DNA from: Lentisphaeria bacterium
GTDB taxonomy: Bacteria > Verrucomicrobiota > Lentisphaeria > Victivallales > Victivallaceae
NCBI GenBank assembly: GCA_017507125.1
Contig: JAFWBQ010000020.1
Span: 1-51,114, forward strand
Length of the DNA stretch: 51,114 nucleotides
Reading direction: 5' to 3'
A model generated the notes under the pieces. The model was not told the DNA's origin and made no database searches. It saw nothing but the letters and a program-made list of their open reading frames with translations. Of the stretch, positions 28,342 to 37,210 are shown piece after piece; within the stretch, counting starts at the first letter, position 1; every line of letters starts with the position of its first letter. A program made the position numbers and the translations under genes.

Positions 28342-28811
28342 TTTTCCTCCGTTACAACAGCGTCAAGGGCGCCCCAGGCAAGGTTGCCCCGGCGGGTGCA
28401 CTGACAATTTTCTTTGTTGCGGTTTGTTCCGCAAGTGGGGCACAATCCCTTGCATTCCTCGCTGCAAAGGGGATTCATGGGAAGCTCTATGAGCAGTTCA
28501 TCACGGACATCCGCGGTAATATCCAGTTCCTCTTCCCGGATATCCGATTTTGCGTAATAGAGTTCAATATCTTCAGTGAAAATTTCCATTTCCACAGGCT
28601 CAAGACACCTGCCGCAGACGGCGGAAACAGTTCCTTCCACCCGGCCCGTGACCAGTATGGAGCCTGCAGCGGATCTGACTTGAAGTTCATACACAACCGG
28701 TTTGTCGGAAGTATAAGGATCATTTTCAGGGAGCCCCCAGAATTCAGGACCTTCGGTTCCTTCAAGGAAAACGGGCTCTTTTTCAACACGGCTGACAGAA
28801 AATTTTATCAT
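28338..28811 (-). CDS. YceD family (DUF177) protein
   Basis: A 157-residue protein. N-terminal beta-rich domain, then an acidic stretch (SDIREEELDITADVRDELL) and the hallmark C-terminal NPLCSEECKGLCPTCG segment with four cysteines, as in the DUF177/YceD family linked to 23S rRNA accumulation and ribosome assembly. The usual downstream partner rpmF (ribosomal protein L32) is absent: thiE follows instead with an ATGA overlap. The Shine-Dalgarno is weak. It lies 18 bases after the radical SAM-HisC gene. Confidence 0.85.
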   Translation of the reverse strand: MIKFSVSRVEKEPVFLEGTEGPEFWGLPENDPYTSDKPVVYELQVRSAAGSILVTGRVEGTVSAVCGRCLEPVEMEIFTEDIELYYAKSDIREEELDITADVRDELLIELPMNPLCSEECKGLCPTCGTNRNKENCQCTRRGNLAWGALDAVVTEEK

Positions 28812-28829
28812 GATGAAGCGGATCTTTCC

Positions 28830-30653
28830 TTATTTTGCATAGACCGGTTTCAGGATTTCCATAAGTCTTGCACACTCCTCCGGAGTGCCAATGGTGATCC
28901 TGACATACCTGCCGCCGGCAGCTTTGGGGAAATAGCGCACTACCACGGCAGCTTCACGAAGCAGTTTGAAACAACGTTCTCCGTCACCATCCGGCGGGGA
29001 GACAAAAAGAAAGTTTGCTTCAGAGGGAATGATTCTGAAGTTCAATGCAGCAAGTTGTGAAGCAAGAGCACTTCTTTCTTCTTTGATCGCCGCGCAGCGG
29101 GCGTTGAAGTATTCACGATCCATGAAAGCCGCTTCTGCCAGAACCTGACTGATCATATCCACATTATAGGAGTCCTTGAGCTTCATGAGTCCGTCGATGA
29201 GCTCTTTGGCGCCCACGGCGTAACCCAGGCGCAGACCGGCAAGACCGTAGCTCTTGGACATGGTCCGCATAACAAGAACATTGGGGAACTGCAAGGCAAA
29301 GTCCATACAGTTGTCGGCGCTGAAATCCCCGTATGCCTCATCAATGACCACAATCCCGTTGAAGTCACGGCACAGACGGCGGACAGCCTCTTTATCAAAG
29401 GCGTTGCCGGTGGGGGCATTGGGACGGGGGAATATCAGCAGATTGGCACCTTCGGCCTGTGCAAGAAAGTCTCCGGGAAGATCGAACTCTTTTTCTTCGT
29501 CAAGAGCGATCTTTATTACTTTTGCCCCCTGCATGGCGGCAAGAACAGGATAAAGAGAGTAGGTGGGCTCCGGGATCGCCACCGGCAGTTCCGGTGAGGT
29601 GAACGCACGGAATATCATGGTCAGCAGATCATCTGAACCATTACCCACAATCACATTTTCACGTTTGACACCGTTGACCGATGCAAAAGCATCTCTGAGT
29701 TTGTCCGCGCAGGGATCAGGATAACGGTTGAGACGTTTCCAGTCAAACTCCCGCCACGCCTTTTCCACCGCAGGGGAGGGGGGCCAGGGATTCTCGTTGG
29801 TGTTGAGTTTTACCAGATTGGTGAATTTGGGCTGTTCGCCGGGGGCGTATCCTTCAAGAGCGTCGATTTCGCTTCTGAAATAGGACTTCTGCGGCCATCT
29901 GCGCTCATTGCTGCTGCGGGGAACTGTACGTCGGATGGGGGCGCAGGGCGCGATGGGGGAAAGTGCCTTGATAAAACGCTCAAAGGTCTCCTCATCGGGG
30001 AGGGGGATATTTTCCACTGTCCCGGGACGGTCAAGAGAATTGAGTTCAATGGAGTCAAGACGCATCTCCTTAAGCAAAGCCGCAAAACGGGCGATGGAGT
30101 CGTCAGAGTCATTGATGCCCGGAACGATAAAAAGCTCCAGCTTTACAACAGCGCTGCACTGTTGGGTGAAAGCTGTGAATTTTTTTACAAAACGGTCAAA
30201 CGCCACACTGGCTTCCGGACGGTTGATAGCTTTGAATTCATCTGCATTGGAACCGTCAAAAGAAGGGACGATCAAATCGACTTTATTGATATCCTGCCAC
30301 AGAGATTCATCTTCAAGAGCCACAGCGTTGGTCAGAAGACAAAGTTTGTACTCCGGATATTGGCTCTTGATGTGGCTGATGATACCGGTGATCCCGGAGT
30401 GAAGCATGGGCTCCCCGGCACCGGAAAAGGTGATATAATCCAATTCAGGCTTTTGTGTGAGTACTTCGTCAAGTTCCCGGATCACTTCGGCAGAAGGCAC
30501 ATATTCTTTGCGGCAGCAGGTCAGATTTGTTGTCGCTTTGGCTTCGCAATAGATACAGTCAAGCTGACATGTTTTGGGAGGGATCAGTGAGACTCCCAGA
30601 GATTTGCCCAGTCTTCTGGAATTCAGAGGACCGAATACATATTTTCCGTTCAT
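28830..30653 (-). CDS. Radical SAM protein fused to histidinol-phosphate aminotransferase
   Basis: A 607-residue two-domain protein. Residues 1 to about 250 match the COG0731-type radical SAM family: GPLNSRRLGKSLGVSLIPP, the Fe-S cluster motif C29-x3-C33-x2-C36, GAGEPMLH and the LELFIVPGIND strand. From about residue 256 it reads as a complete HisC: YFRSEIDALEGY start, VKLNTNENPWPPSP, RPNAPTG (410-416), VVIDEAYGDF and the PLP lysine K467 in TMSKSYGLAGLRLGY. The HisC part (about 350 residues) has normal length and no internal stop lies at the junction. HisC transfers an amino group to imidazole acetol phosphate in histidine synthesis; COG0731 members are tRNA-modifying or uncharacterised. Other his genes are absent from the window. 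Confidence 0.88.
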   Translation of the reverse strand: MNGKYVFGPLNSRRLGKSLGVSLIPPKTCQLDCIYCEAKATTNLTCCRKEYVPSAEVIRELDEVLTQKPELDYITFSGAGEPMLHSGITGIISHIKSQYPEYKLCLLTNAVALEDESLWQDINKVDLIVPSFDGSNADEFKAINRPEASVAFDRFVKKFTAFTQQCSAVVKLELFIVPGINDSDDSIARFAALLKEMRLDSIELNSLDRPGTVENIPLPDEETFERFIKALSPIAPCAPIRRTVPRSSNERRWPQKSYFRSEIDALEGYAPGEQPKFTNLVKLNTNENPWPPSPAVEKAWREFDWKRLNRYPDPCADKLRDAFASVNGVKRENVIVGNGSDDLLTMIFRAFTSPELPVAIPEPTYSLYPVLAAMQGAKVIKIALDEEKEFDLPGDFLAQAEGANLLIFPRPNAPTGNAFDKEAVRRLCRDFNGIVVIDEAYGDFSADNCMDFALQFPNVLVMRTMSKSYGLAGLRLGYAVGAKELIDGLMKLKDSYNVDMISQVLAEAAFMDREYFNARCAAIKEERSALASQLAALNFRIIPSEANFLFVSPPDGDGERCFKLLREAAVVVRYFPKAAGGRYVRITIGTPEECARLMEILKPVYAK

Positions 30654-30687
30654 TTTATCTTCTTATCCTTGGAGTAAAAGGTGAATA

Positions 30688-31380
30688 TCATTTTTTACAG
30701 CTGAGTTTGCCTCCTGACAGCTCTGCAGTCAGGTCGGCATAGCGGCAGAGATCACGGTTGTGGGTGATCATGATGATGGAAAGAGGCGTTTTTCTTTCTG
30801 CACGCAAAGAACAGAAAAGCTCCATAATAGCATTGCCGGTCTCTTCATCAAGGTTGCCTGTGGGCTCATCAGCCAGAAGCAGCGCGGGATCATTGATGAG
30901 CGCCCGCGCCACTGCGGCACGCTGCTGTTCGCCCCCTGACAGTTCTGCGGGGCGGTGGTGGCTGCGATGAGACAATCCGACTTTATTCAGCAGAGAATCG
31001 GTCTTTTCTGCGGCCTCTTTTGCGGACGTTCCGTTAAGTCTGGCTGCGATCATCACGTTTTCCCGGATGCTCAGCTCCGGAAGCAGACAGTAGGATTGAA
31101 AGATAAAACCGATGCTGCCTGCGCGGAATTTTGCACTGTCGCGGCGGCTCATGCCTGACAGGTTTCTGCCGTCGACTTCAATGGTGCCGGAGTTGCATTT
31201 TTCCAGAGCTCCGATAAGATTGAGAAGCGTTGTTTTGCCGCTTCCGGAAGCGCCGAGGATACAGCACCATTTGTCTTCCGGAAAGGTAAAATCGACCCCC
31301 CGGAGAACCTCTATACGCTTTTTGCCGATAAGATATCCGTGGTGGACATCGTGAAGAGTGACAATATTTTTATCAGCCAT
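30688..31380 (-). CDS. lolD: LolD-type ABC transporter ATPase
   Basis: A 230-residue ATPase. Walker [11 protein letters not shown]-loop region in [14 protein letters not shown], signature LSGGEQQR, Walker [15 protein letters not shown] and switch histidine in MITHNRDL. The sequence is of the LolD/MacB type, which powers lipoprotein release to the outer membrane with LolC/E. It lies 18 bases after the permease gene and 34 bases before the radical SAM-HisC gene. Gene symbol assigned by family and neighbour. Confidence 0.9.
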   Translation of the reverse strand: MADKNIVTLHDVHHGYLIGKKRIEVLRGVDFTFPEDKWCCILGASGSGKTTLLNLIGALEKCNSGTIEVDGRNLSGMSRRDSAKFRAGSIGFIFQSYCLLPELSIRENVMIAARLNGTSAKEAAEKTDSLLNKVGLSHRSHHRPAELSGGEQQRAAVARALINDPALLLADEPTGNLDEETGNAIMELFCSLRAERKTPLSIIMITHNRDLCRYADLTAELSGGKLSCKK

Positions 31381-31398
31381 ATTCTGTTCCCCTTACGA

Positions 31399-32658
31399 TC
31401 AATAGCGCAATGCATCAGCCGGATCGAGCCGTGCGGCACGGAGCGCCGGAAGCAAGGCTCCCAATGTACACAAAATAACACTGGAAACAACAATGAAAAT
31501 CACATCTTCCGGAACGATCATCGCCGGAAGGTCGCTGAAATAGTAGAAACGTTTCGGGAAAAGTTCTGTTCCCGAGATCTTTGAGGCAAGCGCCAGAATG
31601 TCGTTGCGGAAAGCAATGACAAGAGAACCTGTGATAACCCCGGCAACACTGCCGATGAGACCGATGAAAAATCCCTGGAGCACAAACACCATTGTGACTC
31701 CCCGGTCAGTCATGCCCAAAGCCTTGAGCATACCGATTTCACGGGTCTTCTGATAGATCGAAGTGATCAGGGTATTGGCAATACTGAATGCCGCCACCAG
31801 AACGATAAAGATCAGCAGAAAGAACATCATGCGTTTTTCAACAGCAAGCACACCGAGAAGCTGCTGATTCTGTTCTTCCCATGAAACGACCCGGTAGGCG
31901 TAGAGTTCTTCTCTCAGGCTGTTGAGAAGTTTTTCCTGCTTGAAGGGATCCGGTCCCCAGCCGAGAACCGCACTGGCTGTTCCCCAGTTGAAGTTGAAAA
32001 GTTCTGCGGCCGTGTCGATGTCACAAAAGATCACCATCCGGTCAAAATCATATTTCCCCACCTCATAGATACCCTTGATGATGAACTCTGTCGGCAGATA
32101 AGCTGAGGCTTTCTCGTTGAGCTTGACGCCGCCTCCCTTGACAAAAGTGACAAGCCCGGTCAGCTTTTTGGCAGAATGGAGCATAACTTTATCTCCCACC
32201 TCCTTGCCCCAGCGTCTGGCGATTTCGCGGCTGATGACCAATCCTTTGCCTTCAAAATCCAACCGGCCTTTTTTCATCATGGCATCGCAGTCAAACTGTT
32301 TTTTCAAATCTTCTGCCTGGACTCCGAATATCATGATGCCGGGGTCAAGAGAATTGCCGTATTGAGCCAAAACCGGGCCCTGCATGACAGGGCAGGCGCG
32401 ACCGCCGTGTTTTTTGACTGTATTCACGATCTTCTGGGGATCGGAAATGACATAGGAACGGTCATCAATTTGAAAATGAGCCTGTGTTTCAACCAGCTTC
32501 TGTTTCATTCTTTCGGTAAAACCGGTCATGACAGAGAGTACCACCATCAGTACTGTTACGCCGAGGATCACACCGATCAGACTGGTCAGCGTGATGAGAG
32601 AAACTGCGCTGCGCCGGGGACGCAAATGGCGCAATGCAAGAAATATTTCAGTCCGCAT
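31399..32658 (-). CDS. LolC/LolE-type lipoprotein-releasing ABC permease
   Basis: A 419-residue permease with an N-terminal membrane helix (SLIGVILGVTVLMVVLSVMTG), a large periplasmic domain (about 55-270), and three C-terminal helices of the FtsX type (AFSIANTLITSIYQKTREIGMLKALGM segment, then a GALLPALRAARLDPADALRY ending). Only one permease is present, so a homodimer or LolF-type arrangement is likely. The ATG at 32658 follows GGAG by 10 bases; the longer reading from 32688 is less likely given the promoter at 32707-32735. It is the first gene of the long leftward run. Confidence 0.92.
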   Translation of the reverse strand: MRTEIFLALRHLRPRRSAVSLITLTSLIGVILGVTVLMVVLSVMTGFTERMKQKLVETQAHFQIDDRSYVISDPQKIVNTVKKHGGRACPVMQGPVLAQYGNSLDPGIMIFGVQAEDLKKQFDCDAMMKKGRLDFEGKGLVISREIARRWGKEVGDKVMLHSAKKLTGLVTFVKGGGVKLNEKASAYLPTEFIIKGIYEVGKYDFDRMVIFCDIDTAAELFNFNWGTASAVLGWGPDPFKQEKLLNSLREELYAYRVVSWEEQNQQLLGVLAVEKRMMFFLLIFIVLVAAFSIANTLITSIYQKTREIGMLKALGMTDRGVTMVFVLQGFFIGLIGSVAGVITGSLVIAFRNDILALASKISGTELFPKRFYYFSDLPAMIVPEDVIFIVVSSVILCTLGALLPALRAARLDPADALRY

Positions 32659-32706
32659 AAATAGATTACTCCGGTAAGGTTGTTCCACACAAAATGCACT
32701 TCTTAT

Positions 32707-32735
32707 AATATACTTGTCAACATCTGCTTTTTCAA
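32707..32735 (-). promoter_or_regulatory. Promoter of the long leftward run
   Basis: Minus-strand TTGAAA (32730-32735), 17-base spacer, TATATT (32707-32712). This is the only clear promoter upstream of the 14 genes from LolC/E to GH28; internal promoters inside coding sequence cannot be excluded. Confidence 0.7.
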
Positions 32736-32757
32736 GCTGCCGCGCAGATAAGAAAAA

Positions 32758-33972
32758 TCATATTTCCGGTTCTTCCAGAAGTTCTTTGAGACGCTCAGCC
32801 AGCCACCGTTGGTATATCGGTCTGTAATCTCCCGGTGCGTCGCCATGTCCATGGTTGATTTTGTTGTAGATCATCTTTGGTCCGGCAAGATTGTTGTAGA
32901 TGGCATAGACAGCTGTGGGGGCACAGGCGGAGTCAACGAATCCTACGCCGATGAAGACCGGAACAGTGATCCGTCTGGCACAGAAGGCGCTGTCAAAGTA
33001 CTTGCGTGTTTCCACATGTCCCCGGAATTCAGGAGCGTTGGAGTCAGTCGTGTGCCTGCCGGCAAGAAAGCCTGCAATGTCCCCGAAGTTCGGGACACCG
33101 CAAAAAGCGGCTTTGATGTGTTTGGAAAAACAGCAGTAGTACAAACCGAATCCGCCGCCGTGACTTGCTCCTGAGTAGATAATGGCATTGGAGTTGATAT
33201 CATCCCGTGCCGCCACGATGTCAAGAAGTCTGAGGGAACCGAGGATCGCAGGGTATGCATAGAATTTTTTGGGCGAATCCAGACCGTAGTAAACATAGCG
33301 CCTGAGTCCGATCTCTTTAAGAAACTCTTCGTGCCTTTTCTTGCAATCTTCACTTTTTACCATTGGCGGATAGGGAGGCAGCTGGAAAAGAAGTACGGCA
33401 CATTCAACCCCCATCTGCTCACGGGTCCCGTGGGGAATGGAGCGGAACGATTCTTCTGAGATATAGGCTTCGCCTCCGCTGAACATGACCATGAGGGGAG
33501 CTTTCTTCTCTTTGTTCCGGGGCAGGGCGAGCATGGCATAAAAGCGTAAGCCATCCACGTTGGCACAATCAATGCGGAAAATATCAAATCCTTCAATGGG
33601 GTCACAGGGCGTCATGCGGAAATCTGCGGGGATCTCTTCAAGTTCTTTGAAAGATTTTTCCCAGAAGGCATCAAAGTCGTCAGGCTCCTGCATCAGCGTT
33701 GTGATCTGCTCAGGATCCACTCCCACACCGCACTCTTTTTTGACGTCGCCGGAAGTGACACTGCAGCGTAGAAATCCGGGAAAGGGCAGGGAGGCCGTCA
33801 ACTTTGCCGGAGCAAAAACGGTGCGCTTTTCAAGAATCGTTTCTCCGTCGATGGAGATGACCGCCTCAAGGGGAACATCCCGGTTGGATGTAATATGAAA
33901 TGACACCTCTTCATTCACATGGCACAGATGTGAAAGAGGGGTACAGCTGATCTTTATTTGCAAATCGTCCAT
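32758..33972 (-). CDS. CE7-type acetyl esterase
   Basis: A 404-residue alpha/beta hydrolase of the acetyl xylan esterase (CE7/AXE1) type, removing acetyl groups from xylan or oligosaccharides. After an N-terminal beta domain (1-95) comes the EPDDFDAFWEKSF entry segment and the nucleophile elbow S-G-A-S270-H-G-G. The acid is probably D347 in GVGFVDSAC and the base H374 or H376 in NKINHGHGDAP. The usual CE7 elbow is GxSQGG; here His replaces Gln. No signal peptide is present, so it acts on imported, acetylated oligosaccharides. The ATG at 33972 has a strong AAGGAG box and is preferred over the in-frame upstream start. A weak promoter may lie at 33998-34003. Confidence 0.85.
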   Translation of the reverse strand: MDDLQIKISCTPLSHLCHVNEEVSFHITSNRDVPLEAVISIDGETILEKRTVFAPAKLTASLPFPGFLRCSVTSGDVKKECGVGVDPEQITTLMQEPDDFDAFWEKSFKELEEIPADFRMTPCDPIEGFDIFRIDCANVDGLRFYAMLALPRNKEKKAPLMVMFSGGEAYISEESFRSIPHGTREQMGVECAVLLFQLPPYPPMVKSEDCKKRHEEFLKEIGLRRYVYYGLDSPKKFYAYPAILGSLRLLDIVAARDDINSNAIIYSGASHGGGFGLYYCCFSKHIKAAFCGVPNFGDIAGFLAGRHTTDSNAPEFRGHVETRKYFDSAFCARRITVPVFIGVGFVDSACAPTAVYAIYNNLAGPKMIYNKINHGHGDAPGDYRPIYQRWLAERLKELLEEPEI

Positions 33973-34080
33973 GAAAATCTCCTTGTAACCGGTTCTTTTT
34001 ATAAAATATGCCCGGAGTGAGCAAAATACAAGGGAAGATCGAAAGATTATCTTTCCTTTCAAGGCAGGGGAAAATAAAAG

Positions 34081-34122
34081 AAACAGAGCAGTCCCTCTTC
34101 ACGAAAAAGGACTGCTCTGTTT
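34081..34122. terminator. Rho-independent terminator after the second DUF4838 gene
   Basis: Arms AAACAGAGCAGTCC (34081-34094) and GGACTGCTCTGTTT (34109-34122) form a 14-pair stem; the leftward transcript then runs into a T-rich tail. It separates the DUF4838 gene from the CE7 esterase. Confidence 0.9.
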
Positions 34123-34134
34123 TGTATCGGGATC

Positions 34135-37065
34135 TTATTCGATCTCTTCGATGCTGATGTCATCCACCCAGGCGGTGCCTGTACAGTTCATCAATCTGGC
34201 GTGGATGTAAGAGACCTTGGAGTCTGCCGCTTTGGCTGAGGTTTTGTGGATGAAACTCATATAGGTCCAATCCATAGTTCCGGAAAGCCATCTGCCCCTG
34301 GGGAACCAGCGGTTGGCGTCGTCCCACATATTGACACAGAAACCGGAGGCGCTTTTGCTCATCTGGACCACATTGTCAAGTTTGACTTTGAAACTGATCC
34401 GGTAGGTGGTGTTGGATTTCAGTTTTCCGGTAAAATACTGTCCCACAGAATTGCCTCTTTTGTAATCTTTGCAGACGATTTTCATGGAACGGGGGGCGCT
34501 GAAAAACACCTTGTCGTCGTGGAGAACATAATCATTGGGTTTCTGAGCTCCGGTGTACCAGCCGTAGAACTTTTTGTTTTTGGTGAAGCCCCAGAAACGG
34601 GAGTTTTTGCTTGTCTCTTTGATCACATCAAATCCGGGATCGAAGAGTACCTCTTTGCCGCCGGAAGTCAGCATACCGTAGTTTTCAAGGTCGTGGAACC
34701 CTTTGGCATACCGTGACCACTTGTAGTGGACATGACGGTTGCCCTGAGGAGCAAGAACGCGGTTTCTGCTGAAGTTGGCGGGGAATCCTTTTTTGTTCAG
34801 ACCGGGCAGAGAAGCAAGGGGAACGGAAACAGTCACTTTGAAAGCGCCCTTACCGGGAATGACCGCAACTTTTGCTCCGGAACGCCAGGAGGTGTCAAGT
34901 TTGGCTGACTGTCCGTCCTTGTACCACTTGAAATCAGTCAGAGAACCCTTGGTGTTGACGATCAGCTGATAGTAGTTTTTCCGGTCGCCGGAGGGATTCA
35001 GGAAAATCTCAACAGAGTTGTCTCTCCATGTTTCTTTGTCCCCGTAAGCACGCTTCGGAGCAACTGTTTTGGCAAAATCCGGTTCAACGCACTCAAAGGT
35101 GACATCAAGAGTTGCCGCGTTCAGTTTGACGGCAACTTTGGTGGCGACCTTTTCGGCGTTGGGAGCTTTGGGGTCAGCTTGAGGAATAAGGTAAATGGGG
35201 GTTCCATCCATACGCATGGTAACACCTTTCACAGCCTGAGTACGGCTCAGATAGCTGCGGGAGGCGGCCATGAGATTGTCAAGATACTCTCTGCGGAAGA
35301 GGGCGATCCTTTTGGCTTCAAGGGAGCCTTTGGGAACCATGGCGGCCGCTTTATCAAAGGATGCACTGAGCTTGGCAAGAACTGCGGGGGAGTAGATCTT
35401 TGTCCACAAGTCGTAATCAGAAGGCACTGAGACCATGGGGCCCAGCGGGGTATCCACAGTGCGGCCGTAGATTTTTTTGAGCCAGGTGTTTTCAAAGAAC
35501 TCAAAGAGTTTCTTCATTTCAGGAGCCGCTTTGCCGAACATCAGATTGTGGTGTTCATCAATGATCTTGCGGTAATCGCATTTGTTATCCCATGTCACTT
35601 TGGAAAAAACATAGAAATTGAGATAGAAATAAAGGTACCGGTCGCATTCAGACTCCATGAAAGCACCGAAGATCCAGGGAGCCATGCGGGTGTAGTAGGC
35701 GCCCACAGCGTTGGGGGTGGGGGCAGGGACTCCTTTGATGGCAAGGCGTCCGAATTTGTTGGCGTAGTTCCAGACCCAGACTTTGCGTCCGATCTTTTTG
35801 ACCCACGCCTTGATTTCATTATCCTGAACAGCCGCTTGTGCAGGATCAAGGATCCAGGGACCGGTTTCAGCAACCATCACATTGACGTTATCAGGGATCT
35901 TTTTTGAGGGAATGCCCCGGTAAGGGGGGTATGCCATCATATTAAGTTCACCTTTGAGACCGGCTTTCTTCAGGCGGTTTGCCCAGTCAATGACATTGCC
36001 CCAGACAAGTTCTGTGGCATAATAGACCCCTTTGTTGTAGGCTGCTTCACAGTTTTTGCAGTAACAGCGGTGAAAGCTGTCCTGAGGCATCACATCCACA
36101 TAGGGTTTGCGGAAATAGGGGAATGCCCAGGTATGGCGTTTGTTCCACCAGACACCGCGCTCAGCAGCGGGACGGCCTTTGAAATAGGCTTCAAGATCCT
36201 TGTAGATCTCTTCTTTGACAGGACTGGTCCAGCAAAGCTGTCCGGGGAATGAAAGATTGGGATCATTGGCTCTTTTGCCGTTGGAAAGAAGAGCGAAATA
36301 TTCAGGGTTGCTCTTGCTGAAACGGTGCATTATACCGAATCCCTGAATACCATGGCAGCAGGGAAGATATTCTGTGGGGTAACGGAGACGGTAAAGATTG
36401 AGATTTTTGTTGGGGTTGATGACGGCATTGGCATTGGGACCTTCAAAGTAGACGCCGTCATAGAAAGCAGAATAGGTTCGCACCTTGAAATCGGGGCGTT
36501 CCACGATGTTGATTTCAGGGAGCGCCAGCATTTTCTTTTTGGGAACGATGGTACCCAGTTCACCGGGAAAATAGAAACGCACTCCGGCGAAACGCTCCAG
36601 AAAATCGTAAACAGCAAAGATCGTGGCATGATGGTAATGCATGGACCAGCCGCCGCCCTTCTTGATTTCATACACCGGATTGCGCTTGGGATCATCAATA
36701 CCTGCAATGTAAATGTCTTTTCCAACGGTACGGATATAAAATCCGTCGCGGATCAGTTTGGCAGGATCAAGACCCGCCTTTACAGCTTCGGGAGTCAGAC
36801 CGAGACGGAGGTGGTGTTTTCCCGGCTGCGGTGCAGTTACCACAGGGATTTGAGTCCCCAGAACTTTGGAAAGAAATGTTTGCAGTTCAGAGGCGGCAAA
36901 CTTTATGACAGGAGAGGGATTGGCTTGAGTCAGAATGACCACGTTGCCCGGCTTCAGCTCTATGACGGTTTTTTTGCCGATGGTGATTTGTTTGGGGAGA
37001 GCTGCTCCACAGAGCGTAAGGCAGGCCGCAGCAGTGATGAAAGCTGCCAGAAATACTTTTTTCAT
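34135..37065 (-). CDS. Secreted DUF4838 protein, second copy
   Basis: A 976-residue exported protein with the same architecture as the 10052-12892 product: signal peptide (about 1-22), GH20-like N-terminal domain (FAASELQTFLSKVLGTQIPV), DUF4838 core with MPQDSFHRCYCKNC (cysteines about 334-339), a CBM9-like domain (DNSVEIFLNPSGDRKNYYQL) and a C-terminal CBM4/9-like domain with WFPRGRW. The cores are paralogous but clearly diverged, so different substrates are likely. It stands alone between its own promoter (37123-37151) and terminator (34081-34122). Hydrolytic activity is predicted from family, not shown. Confidence 0.85.
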   Translation of the reverse strand: MKKVFLAAFITAAACLTLCGAALPKQITIGKKTVIELKPGNVVILTQANPSPVIKFAASELQTFLSKVLGTQIPVVTAPQPGKHHLRLGLTPEAVKAGLDPAKLIRDGFYIRTVGKDIYIAGIDDPKRNPVYEIKKGGGWSMHYHHATIFAVYDFLERFAGVRFYFPGELGTIVPKKKMLALPEINIVERPDFKVRTYSAFYDGVYFEGPNANAVINPNKNLNLYRLRYPTEYLPCCHGIQGFGIMHRFSKSNPEYFALLSNGKRANDPNLSFPGQLCWTSPVKEEIYKDLEAYFKGRPAAERGVWWNKRHTWAFPYFRKPYVDVMPQDSFHRCYCKNCEAAYNKGVYYATELVWGNVIDWANRLKKAGLKGELNMMAYPPYRGIPSKKIPDNVNVMVAETGPWILDPAQAAVQDNEIKAWVKKIGRKVWVWNYANKFGRLAIKGVPAPTPNAVGAYYTRMAPWIFGAFMESECDRYLYFYLNFYVFSKVTWDNKCDYRKIIDEHHNLMFGKAAPEMKKLFEFFENTWLKKIYGRTVDTPLGPMVSVPSDYDLWTKIYSPAVLAKLSASFDKAAAMVPKGSLEAKRIALFRREYLDNLMAASRSYLSRTQAVKGVTMRMDGTPIYLIPQADPKAPNAEKVATKVAVKLNAATLDVTFECVEPDFAKTVAPKRAYGDKETWRDNSVEIFLNPSGDRKNYYQLIVNTKGSLTDFKWYKDGQSAKLDTSWRSGAKVAVIPGKGAFKVTVSVPLASLPGLNKKGFPANFSRNRVLAPQGNRHVHYKWSRYAKGFHDLENYGMLTSGGKEVLFDPGFDVIKETSKNSRFWGFTKNKKFYGWYTGAQKPNDYVLHDDKVFFSAPRSMKIVCKDYKRGNSVGQYFTGKLKSNTTYRISFKVKLDNVVQMSKSASGFCVNMWDDANRWFPRGRWLSGTMDWTYMSFIHKTSAKAADSKVSYIHARLMNCTGTAWVDDISIEEIE

Positions 37066-37106
37066 AAAAGCACCTTTAGTTTTATATTTTGAACGCTGAG
37101 GAAAAT

Positions 37107-37139
37107 CCGCTTGATCAGGGATAATATAACACCGCTTGA
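37107..37139. repeat. Direct repeat CCGCTTGA around the -10 box
   Basis: CCGCTTGA occurs at 37107-37114 and 37132-37139, 25 bases apart, one on each side of the -10 hexamer of the DUF4838 gene. A regulator binding both would block the promoter. Confidence 0.55.
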
Positions 37140-37151
37140 AGCAAAAGTAAA
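37123..37151 (-). promoter_or_regulatory. Promoter of the second DUF4838 gene
   Basis: Minus-strand TTTACT (37146-37151), 17-base spacer, TATATT (37123-37128). Expected leader of about 50 bases. Confidence 0.6.
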
Positions 37152-37191
37152 GAGCATAACAAGCTGCTTCTGTGATAAAATTGAAAATTCA

Positions 37192-37207
37192 GCTCCGCTG
37201 CCGGAGC
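37192..37207 (-). terminator. Terminator after the RecD2 operon
   Basis: GCTCCG and CGGAGC pair around a 4-base loop, followed on the minus strand by a T-rich stretch. It ends 4 bases beyond the RecD2 stop codon. Confidence 0.7.
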
Positions 37208-37210
37208 AAA

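Noticed and set aside
33998..34003. A clear promoter for the CE7 esterase
   Set aside because: TATAAA is present on the minus strand but the possible -35 boxes are poor or misplaced, so it is mentioned only as weak.
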